Assembly (NCBI GenBank): GCA_008828725.1
Contig: MEHQ01002044.1
Location: 73,839-137,838 of the forward strand
Direction: 5' to 3'
Length of the DNA stretch: 64,000 bases
DNA from: Saccharina japonica
Taxonomy: Eukaryota; Sar; Phaeophyceae; Laminariales; Laminariaceae
Numbering within the stretch: position 1 is the stretch's first letter; every line of letters begins with the position of its first letter. Shown piece after piece: positions 56,700 to 64,000 of this stretch. A program made the position numbers and the translations under genes. The notes beneath the pieces are model-generated. The model was not told where the DNA came from. It made no database searches and saw only the letters and a program-made list of their open reading frames with translations.

Positions 56700-58500
56700 T
56701 ATCCCGTCTGACTTTACCGAAGTGTATTGCGGGTTATCTTTCGAATTTGCCTCCACTGTGATTAGCTTGGACTCCTTCTTTTACCGCAACAGTATCATTA
56801 CGGTTTGTTTTCTGAATTCGCCTCCCACTGTGATTAGCTGGACTCTCTTCTTTACCGCAACAGTATATTACGGGTTTGTTTCTGAATTCGCCTCCCACTG
56901 TGATTAGCTTGGACTCTCTTCTTTACCGCAACAGTATATTGCGGGTTTTTTATGGATGTAGTGCAATTTTTTGTCGCCTCGAGTGAACTGTTGTTACCAG
57001 ATATTTTAACACTCGACCCGGTTGAATCGCAAACGCAGTACCACACTCACCCCGACACAGTATGAATCGACGCGCTATGTACTGCTATCCTTCTTTTTTT
57101 ACCGCAACAGTATATTGCGGGTTTTATATGGATGTGGTGCAATTTTTTATCGCCCCGAGTGAACTGTTGCTACCAGATATTTTAACACTCGACACGGTTG
57201 AATCGCAAACGCAGTACCACACTCGCCCCGACACAGTAAGAATCGACTCGCTATATGTGTACTGCTATCCTTACTATTTTACCGCAACAGTATATTACGT
57301 GTTCTTTATGGATGTACAGTAGTGTAATTTTTTATCGCCCCGAGTGAACTGTTGTTACCAGATATTTTAACACTCGGCCCGGTAGAATCACAAATGCAAT
57401 AACACACACGCCCCGACGCAGTATCCTTTGACGCGTTATCCACTACTATCCTGATAATGACGAGCGGACGTCTTGATGTAGTGGGATTTCTGTCGACCCG
57501 AGTGAACTGTTGTTACCAGATTGAACACTCGACCCGGTAGAATCGCAAACACCGTCACACACACGCCCCGGCACGGTATGAATCGACGCGCTATGAGTCT
57601 GCTATCCTGATGACAGATGATCGTACATTTGGATGTGAGTACAATTCCTGTCGCACCCGAGTGAACTGTTGTTACCAGATCATTTTAACACCGGCCCGGT
57701 AGAATCACAAATCATATACACACACGCCCCGACGCAGTATGTTTGACGCGCTATGCACTGCTATCCTGATGATGATGACCGGAAGTCTGGATGTAGTGCA
57801 ATTTCTGTCGACCCGAGTGAACTNTTACCGCAACAGTATATTGCGGGTTTTTTATGGATGTAGTGCGATTTTTTATCGCCCCGAGTGAACTGTTGTTACT
57901 AGATATTTTAACACTCGACCCGGTTGAATCGCAAACGCAGTACCACACTCACCCCGACACAGTATGAATCGACGCGCTATGTACTGNCTATCCTTCTTTA
58001 TTTACCGCAACAGTATATTGCGGGTTTTATATGGATGTGGTGCAATTTGTTATCGCCCCGAGTGAACTGCTGCTACCAGATATTTTAACACTCGACACGG
58101 TTGAATCGCAAACGCAGTACCACACTCGCCCCGACACAGTAAGAATCGACTCGCTATATGTGTACTGCTATCCTTACTATTTTACCGCAACAGTATATTA
58201 CGTGTTCTTTATGGATGTACAGTAGTGTAATTATTTATCGCCCCGCGTGAACTGTTGTTACCAGATATTTTAACACTCGGCCCGGTAGAATCACAAATGC
58301 AATAACACACACGCCCCGACGCAGTATCCTTTGACGCGTTATCCACTACTATCCTGATAATGACGAGCGGACGTCTTGATGTAGTGGGATTTCTGTCGAC
58401 CCGAGTGAACTGTTGTTACCAGATTGAACACTCGACCCGGTAGAATCGCAAACACCGTCACACACACGCCCCGGCACGGTATGAATCGACGCGCTCATTG
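56700..58500 (+). repeat. Complex tandem repeats with TTTACCGCAACAGTATATT units
   Basis: First, units of about 70 bp (56700-56930, with TGTGATTAGCTTGGACTC). Then units of about 170-180 bp (56925 on) with TTTACCGCAACAGTATATT, GGGTTTTTTATGGATGTAGT, CGAGTGAACTGTTGTTACCA and CACTCGACCCGGT. The block 56925-57598 is repeated almost exactly at 57825-58500, immediately after an N. Confidence 0.85.
57824..57987. other. Two ambiguous bases (N at 57824 and 57987)
   Basis: The only non-ACGT bases in the window. The first lies exactly where the sequence restarts a copy of 56925 onwards, so a wrong join in a tandem repeat is likely. Confidence 0.8.
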
Positions 58501-58711
58501 CGCTGATATCCTCATGGGCAGTTAAACCGACTTCCACATGCCTTACTCGTACATACGTAGTCGAGCATCCCGCCATCCCGTGTTTGACGTGAACTCACTT
58601 TTTGCTTCGTTTCTTTTTTTCGACTAAATCTTGACCAGGCCAGCTCGTTTTGGATCTCTCGTGGACGTCGTCTTGAGGACCCTTAGTTGTGTGCACCTTG
58701 CTGTAGACCGA

Positions 58712-58722
58712 GGCTCATAACC
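58712..58722 (-). promoter_or_regulatory. Primer-binding site of the 5.9-kb element
   Basis: Minus strand GGTTATGAGCC, directly after the 5' LTR end (CTATGCCTAAATA). Identical to the site at 32284-32294. Confidence 0.75.
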
Positions 58723-59394
58723 TATTTAGGCATAGTTGTTGCACCCTTGACAGATGGTCGCACAGGCGGGCACAGGCAGCAGCATGCTGCCATGCTGGTG
58801 TTGGACAGATGATAATCCACCGATGATAAAACCCAAGAAGATTGATGTTTTTAGAAGGGCCGCTTATTGGGCAATCAAACTTGCAGAACAATAGACATCT
58901 GAGTCTAGAGGTGGTGGTGAGAGGAGTGAGGGTGTGGGGTAGGTCCGTGTTCTCTCTCCAGCTACCCAGGCTATGATCCGTTCGCTACAGTCAGTAGGAC
59001 CTCGTGAGAGGAAAAACCAACCCAGTGGGTTATGCCGCATACTGGTCGAAACGGTAAGTATCTACTCGTAGGACCTCGTGAAGAGTGAAGAGAACTCGTA
59101 CAACAACCCGGCAGGTTATGCCGCATATTGGTTGAAACGGTATCATAACACGCCGCGCTGATATAACTATCGTCGCTGGTGCTACGTACTGTTGTGCTCG
59201 GCTACTGCAACATGCTACTGGTGGTGGAACCAGTACAACCAATTGCTTCCCCCGGCTACAGCAGTACCAGTGCTATATGTTGCTGTCCCCGGCTACAGCA
59301 GTAGTATGGTGACACCTACTGCTGTACCCGGCTACAACAGTGGCGATGAACATTGATCAGAGATGTAGGTGTTCACGCCCTAATATCTTTAATA
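58723..59394 (-). repeat. 5' LTR of the 5.9-kb element (672 bp)
   Basis: Near-identical to 53494-54170. Differences include a 5-bp CTCGT insertion near 59095 and a few substitutions. Confidence 0.88.
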
Positions 59395-59399
59395 GTGGC

Positions 59400-60033
59400 T
59401 TATAATGTACCAGGTACAAACGCGTTGAATTCCGTGGTGGCTGAATCCCGTCCCGGGGACTCCCAAATTGACCGGATCCCATAAATTACGAGTATATACC
59501 GTGAAATCCCGGGGTATTTAAATCCCGCGGGATCTGGTCCCGGAGTCGGAAAGGCGTCCCGGGGAAGGCCCTGATTAAATTGACACACGGCATCACACGT
59601 CACATGACACACGACACACCTATTGTCCAGGACTCGTACTTGGTATACTTGTAGGCTTCCGGCACGTGGTGCGCGTTGGTGCGGCCCCCGGCCAGGGGCC
59701 TTCGAAGGCCAAAATTCGGACATTATCTTATGTATGCGTAAATAATAATAATGCATAAATATACGACTCAAATTGTGCGTATTTACACGTTTTTTTACCC
59801 ACACGTAGCAAGCGGGTATAAGGCTCCTTGTAGCATCAAGAAGCACTACCAGGTATTATAATGTTCTGGTACGAAGGAAAAACAAACAAACAACAAACAA
59901 ACGAAAACTTAGCATCACATGGACTCAGAAAAAATTCGCCTACGGCGGAATGGCCGAAACAAAAAAGTTTCGCCTATCATAGGAAACCAAATTTCGTTTT
60001 CGCCTTCACATTGACACCAGCACACCAATAAAA
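59400..60033. other. Intergenic DNA
   Basis: Contains CCCG-rich phrases continuing those before the LTR element (59420-59570). A minus frame at 59400-59846 is unassigned. TTCGCCTACGGCGGAA-type palindromes are at 59936-59951. Confidence 0.35.
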
Positions 60034-60668
60034 TAGGGCAGCGGCCAAAAAAAGGTATACCTCGTCCATTTGCGGCCAAAATCAGGTACATACTTAAAAC
60101 CAAGTAAAAAAAGCACTCCACGTGCGCTGCCATTGGACCAAAACTCGTTGTACCGGTTTTTGCCTCTTCAAAACCCAGGTATACCTGATTTTGTCTACTC
60201 TGCTTGACTTTCACCTTTTTTTTGTCGTTTTTAAGCCAATCAGAGGCCCTTCATAGTTCCACCCTATGCCCTCGATACAAATGCCGACGTACGCGGAGAC
60301 CCCCTTCTCCCTTCGCACCTCGCACTACACGCCACTCGAGCGACACACACACATATCTGCCTGCACACCTCCGCCGAAATAATACGAGATAGAAGGCTCC
60401 CCTTCGGGATTTTGTGGTGGACTTGGAATACCAGGGGTGTCACAAAAGTTGAGAAGGGAGAATACAGCAGCAGGCGTTCGTTCCTCGTACTATTAATAGT
60501 AGCTACTCGTATACGTAGCCAACGGGCGAGCACGAAGAGCATGAAAAAACTCTACTTTGCATTGCAATGAACGGCAGGTTCGTGGGGTGCGTTTTAAACT
60601 TGACTTTAGTATGTACCTGTTTTTGGCCCCGAACGGACCAGGTGTACCTGTTTTTGGCCGCTGCCCTA
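60034..60668. mobile_element. Element with long terminal inverted repeats, 635 bp
   Basis: The left arm (60034 to about 60112: TAGGGCAGCGGCC, AAAAAGGTATACCTCGTCC, GCGGCCAAAATCAGGTACAT) is the inverted counterpart of the right arm (about 60597-60668: ATGTACCTGTTTTTGGCCCC, GGACCAGGTGTACCTG, GGCCGCTGCCCTA). The interior includes the dispersed repeat shared with 16208-16350. No target duplication was identified. Confidence 0.6.
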
Positions 60669-60894
60669 TAAAATACTATACTACTTATACTACGTATCAT
60701 ACATACATGGTGGTGCGCTATATAATGATAAGCGGAATCCTCGCATAAATGGTGCGCCAAGACGCACCGCCGCAGCTTCAAGTACAACCTGGTATTATTG
60801 CTGTGTTATAAGCTTAGATTGGGTAGTAGGTAATATAGGTCAACATTTTACCAGTACGTAGCCCTTACTGTACGAGCTACGAGTACTCGTGATA

Positions 60895-60960
60895 TGGCGT
60901 CATCTCGGCAACACATGGGTCGTTGGTCGTGAGTTCGAATCTCGCGTTCACCATGATGAA
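60895..60960 (+). ncRNA. tRNA-like 3' half (tRNA-derived repeat)
   Basis: GTGAG-TTCGAAT-CTCGC forms a perfect T-arm, followed by GTTCACCA. TGGCGTCATCTCGG upstream is a weak A-box-like sequence. No pairing acceptor strand was found 5', so it is a remnant rather than a working tRNA. Confidence 0.35.
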
Positions 60961-61175
60961 AAGAGCGTTTTTAAAGCGAATTTCCTGATGATGTAGAATC
61001 CGAAAAATCGCTCTTCTTCCTGGGTCCTTAGAGATTGTTAAGAACTTCGGACTGTTACGAATAGGCACGTGTATACGGCCCCTTACGAAGACCAAAAATC
61101 CCGCGCTGTTCAGAACGGGGGGAATATTATAATAGTAAGCCTTGGGTACTCGTAGTAGGTAAATACAAGTAGTAG

Positions 61176-62309
61176 CAAGGGTATGCGACAAAAAGAGAAA
61201 ACGGCCTCTCACTCCTAGGAAAGAAGGTCAGAATGAAAAACAAACCGGATCGCCGATCGCTGTGATCACAACAGGACGAAATGAGCGAAAACCGATTTTT
61301 TTCGGTTTTTGTTCCATTTGTTTCACTTGGTTTTAGAGACCCCCTCTTTTTTTTTTTCGCTCTGGTCGGGGGGGGGGGGTGTACTCATCATGTCGTGCAC
61401 GGCCGTAGTCGTATGGCCATAGACCCTCGCATCCCTACAACAGTGCCGGGACGGAGCACGTTGGGTTTTCACCAACCAGGCAGGCATTGCTTGCACCAAG
61501 CGCGAAGCGCCGTACCCTGGTTGTCTAGCTCACGTCGTGCCGTCTAGTTTTACAGTATATTGCTCTCTGGAACCTTTTTCTTGCCAACACTGCGTGCCGG
61601 CGTATCTTTCGTTCCCTCGAGTATCCTTCTGTAAAGTTGCAGATTTTTTTTATTTTTCCTTCGGATTTACCAGCGGCTTTCGCCTTACAAGTTATAGAGG
61701 TGTGGGAGGGGGTTGTGAAGCACAGTATCTTCGATCCATTTCTCAGAATTTTCTGGATGGATTTTGTACCCTCCTGATTTCTATGCATCTGCATATACTG
61801 CCCTTCAGGGTGGGCTTGTGTCATAGTATCCATGGTATCCCCGTTTCCCCTCTATTGTTGAGGTGGCGTGTTTCTGATGAAACGCGCATCGAGCAAATAA
61901 TATTTGCTCCCCCTGGTGCTCAGAAGTCTTTCGGCACCGTGACAGCGTGATAATAAAATAAGACATCAAACATCAGACTGTGAGTAACTGAGTTGCGTCT
62001 CTCGTCTCAAACCTGCACGGTAGTCGGGCTTGCCCCAAACCGCATTTTTGTAGCTACGTACCTAATAACCTCCCCAGGGATCCAATACGTTCATAGAGGC
62101 GTGTTTTACAGCGTCGTTGCCAACCGACGCCAACCCAAAACCTATTATAAATATCAAATATTTGTACTGTAGGGGGGGGGGGGGGGTTATTGAAAAAAAA
62201 GTTGACTTACTGTTTCCTGGGATCACAACGGTCCGGTTTTTCCCTCCAATATATGATAGGGGGGGGTAGTGGGGTGTCTGGGATTCAGATCCGGACACAC
62301 CCACCCTTG
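61176..62309 (+). mobile_element. CAAGGG-ended DNA element, copy C (1.13 kb)
   Basis: Starts CAAGGGTATGCGACAAAAAG and ends GACACACCCACCCTTG. The flanks GTAGTAG and GTATAGTAG may be a slightly altered target duplication. Left and right conserved parts match copies A and B. The interior (61379-62170) is unrelated to B's and carries a 137-codon plus frame (61537-61950) and a 102-codon minus frame (61525-61833), neither recognisable as a transposase. Confidence 0.78.
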
Positions 62310-63009
62310 GTATAGTAGTATCCGCCAGGGCAACATGTCATGAGGTTTTTTGTTTTTTGGGGCGCTCAGTTCTCCGGGTGATGGGATCAGGAAATCAGGA
62401 CGGCGGTGTGTGCCAGTGCCAGGTGGTGTGTGGTGGGTGCATGGCATGGCCTGGTGGTCAGCGGCCGGCGGAATCGCGAAAATTTAGACCTGGGGAATAT
62501 TTCCAGATCTTTTTTCATACGAAGTTTTTCTGTTTCACGAACAGCTGGAGATACCAGTAAAAAGCAGTACTTGTACATACATACGTATCATACGTACTGC
62601 TGTTTGGATACAACGATACAGCATCCATCCTCTAGAAAAAGCACCAGCGCAATGCACTCAGTAAGAGTAAGAGCTGCACTCTATGAGATTAACTCGAGTA
62701 ACCCGTAGCATTTCCTTGACATCTATCCCTGCGCAACACACAACACACAGTTGCTGACTGCAACGGATCAAACCAAACAGCAAAGCGACATGCGGCATCT
62801 GGCACATGATCACATCACATCACAGATCACACTGATCACATGATCACAACAGCCCCATCTCGCGAGATTCCGGGCTTAGGAGCCCCTCCAAAATAAGGCA
62901 ACTACAACTTCTTGGAAACCCTTTTTGCACCGAGGGGCTCATTGCGGGAGGAAGGCAACAACGAGGCCACTACGAGCAGGACAATAGTATCAGGGGGGAG
63001 TTCAGGCCG
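62310..63009. other. Upstream region of the aspartic protease gene
   Basis: Probably promoter and 5' UTR near the gene. TGATCACA/ATCACATCACA repeats at about 62806-62848 are the only striking feature. No TATA box can be assigned with confidence. Confidence 0.35.
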
Positions 63010-63542
63010 ATGACGTTCACGGTTGCGCCTTATTGCGTGTCCGTAGCGTTGATATGTGCCGCCGGAGCTGGAGTGGCGGCACTCACCGATCCGCAACATC
63101 AACTTTACATCCCTTTTCCCGACGGGTCGAGTTTGCCATTTGATAAGGAGTTGCCCGGACCGGACCTGTCGGATGGGACCCCGACGAAACTGTACTCGCT
63201 TTCTCTCGGGCGAGCGTGGCACAACCACACGGCGGACGCCGAGCTCTCGGCGGCGGTGGAAGAGAAGAAGCTAGCCAGACGAAGCTGGCAGGGACGACGG
63301 TCGCTGTATATGTCTTTCGAAGACACGCCCCTGTTTCCTGGATGGGGCACCCACTTTGCCTACGTCTACGCTGGGACTCCGGCACAGAGAGTGTCCGTGA
63401 TCATCGACACGGGGAGTCACTTCACCGCCTTCCCGTGCTCCGAGTGCAAGAACTGCGGTAGCCACACCGACCTCTACTGGGATCACAGCAAGTCCAGCAC
63501 CGCCCATATTGTGGACTGCGATGAGTGCCACGGCTCGTTCAG
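63010..63542 (+). CDS. Pepsin-type (A1) aspartic protease, exon 1
   Basis: The ATG at 63010 begins a secretory signal: MTFTVAPYCVSVALICAAG, hydrophobic to about residue 24. A propeptide-like region follows (to about residue 110), then the N-terminal lobe: THFAYVYAGTPAQRVSVIID, the catalytic DTGS (133-136), and a Cys-rich stretch with FPCSECKNCGSHTD and CDECHGSFR. The Cys pattern is common in algal and oomycete secreted A1 proteases. A1 enzymes cleave peptides in acidic compartments or outside the cell using two Asp residues; only the first is here. The exon is inferred to end at TTCAG|GT (63542/63543), because beyond it the frame stops within 5 codons and loses the family pattern. The second lobe must lie beyond 64000. 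Confidence 0.8.
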
Positions 63543-64000
63543 GTTCGGTTGCTCCTAACGATCACTGCGAGTGAAATGAAATCGATGCTGACTATTTTAA
63601 TATGACATAAAGACTGCCAGGTCGTACTCGTATACGGGTAGTATGAGTTCGTGCGAACAGGTTCCAGGTTCCAGGTACAGAGTCTGTACCTGGAACCTGG
63701 AACCTGTTCGTACGAACTCATATTGTACAGAGCTACGCGTATATACCTGGTACTCAGTATTTCCAGACCTGCTGTGATGTATTATACCTGGTACGATAGA
63801 AAATTTCCTCGCTCGGTACAAAAGGAAGAGTCGTGACTTGTGCAGGCGGAGCGCAGGTAGTGCAGTACGAGTACACCTACTATCTGTACCGTGACCTGCC
63901 TGGTACGTACGTTTACGAGTAAGTAATACACACGGTACATATATATGTACGAAGGAACGCGAGGTCGTAGTGCATACCGGTACGTGGTGCATTCCAAGCA
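63543..64000 (+). other. Intron 1 of the protease gene (incomplete)
   Basis: Starts GTTCGG. No acceptor followed by protease sequence is seen before the window ends. It holds a long hairpin (63643-63721) and several ACCTGGTA words. Confidence 0.5.
63643..63721. repeat. 79-bp near-perfect palindrome
   Basis: ATGAGTTCGTGCGAACAGGT at the left pairs with ACCTGTTCGTACGAACTCAT at the right. The arms continue through GTTCCAGGTTCCAGGTAC, for about 36 bp each with one mismatch. Confidence 0.9.

Larger units (their letters stand above)
53494..59394 (-). mobile_element. Complete non-autonomous LTR retrotransposon (LARD-like), 5.9 kb
   Basis: Two nearly identical LTRs (53494-54170 and 58723-59394) enclose 4.55 kb. 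The 5-bp duplication GTGGC stands at 53489-53493 and 59395-59399. On the minus strand the order is 5' LTR, primer-binding site GGTTATGAGCC (58722-58712), interior, polypurine tract TAAGGGGGAG (54180-54171), 3' LTR. This is a copia-like arrangement. The interior has no gag, protease, integrase or RT that I can recognise in any frame; it is made of tandem repeats. It is therefore a large retrotransposon derivative that would need proteins from another element, perhaps the family of the LTR at 32295-32860, which has the same primer-binding site. High LTR similarity implies fairly recent insertion. Confidence 0.9.

Noticed and set aside
61537-61950. Transposase in CAAGGG copy C
   Set aside because: 137 codons without a DDE-type or zinc-finger pattern; absent from copies A and B.

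Overview
This window reads as nuclear DNA of a eukaryote with long introns and a heavy load of transposable elements. A stramenopile alga, possibly a brown alga, fits best, but no rRNA, organelle gene or diagnostic protein fixes the lineage. The support is indirect: introns of roughly 0.6-0.9 kb with GT-AG borders, Ty1/copia and endonuclease-type LINE elements, hAT-like elements, and a secreted pepsin-type protease. There are no operons, and only two loci look like ordinary host genes.

Host genes. (1) On the minus strand, 8286-10918, three phase-0 exons encode a membrane-anchored protein with a filamin-type Ig repeat and a PC-esterase/NXPE-like domain. (2) On the plus strand, 63010-63542 is exon 1 of a pepsin-family (A1) aspartic protease with a signal peptide; the rest lies beyond the window.

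Mobile DNA, left to right. Positions 1-952 are the 3' end of a LINE inserted into a copia RNase H pseudogene (957-1380). A second copia relic (Gag end plus protease) lies at 6912-7145. A small terminal-inverted-repeat family has two copies (7533-7701, 45078-45233). A family with CAAGGG ends and 7-bp target duplications has three copies with different interiors (14068-14381, 43693-44328, 61176-62309). Two non-autonomous hAT-type elements have 8-bp target duplications (16489-17597, 52157-53192). A 1.2-kb repeat occurs in inverted orientation at 20513-21687 and 40554-41783. A nearly complete but decayed LINE (22567-26822, minus) has inserted into a locus of nested direct and inverted repeats (about 21.7-31.45 kb) that includes a palindrome of about 3 kb (28340-31300). 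A copia LTR with its primer-binding site lies at 32284-32860. A satellite of about 15 units of about 211 bp fills 37.33-40.47 kb. A complete 5.9-kb LTR retrotransposon with 5-bp target duplications but no gag-pol (53494-59394) lies near the right end.

Functionally, the window is an intergenic repeat landscape between two unrelated genes. Its value is in the element boundaries and nesting, several of which can be resolved to the base from target-site duplications. Most short open frames have no recognisable domain and are not called as genes. Two single N bases (57824, 57987) beside a near-exact internal duplication suggest an assembly join.
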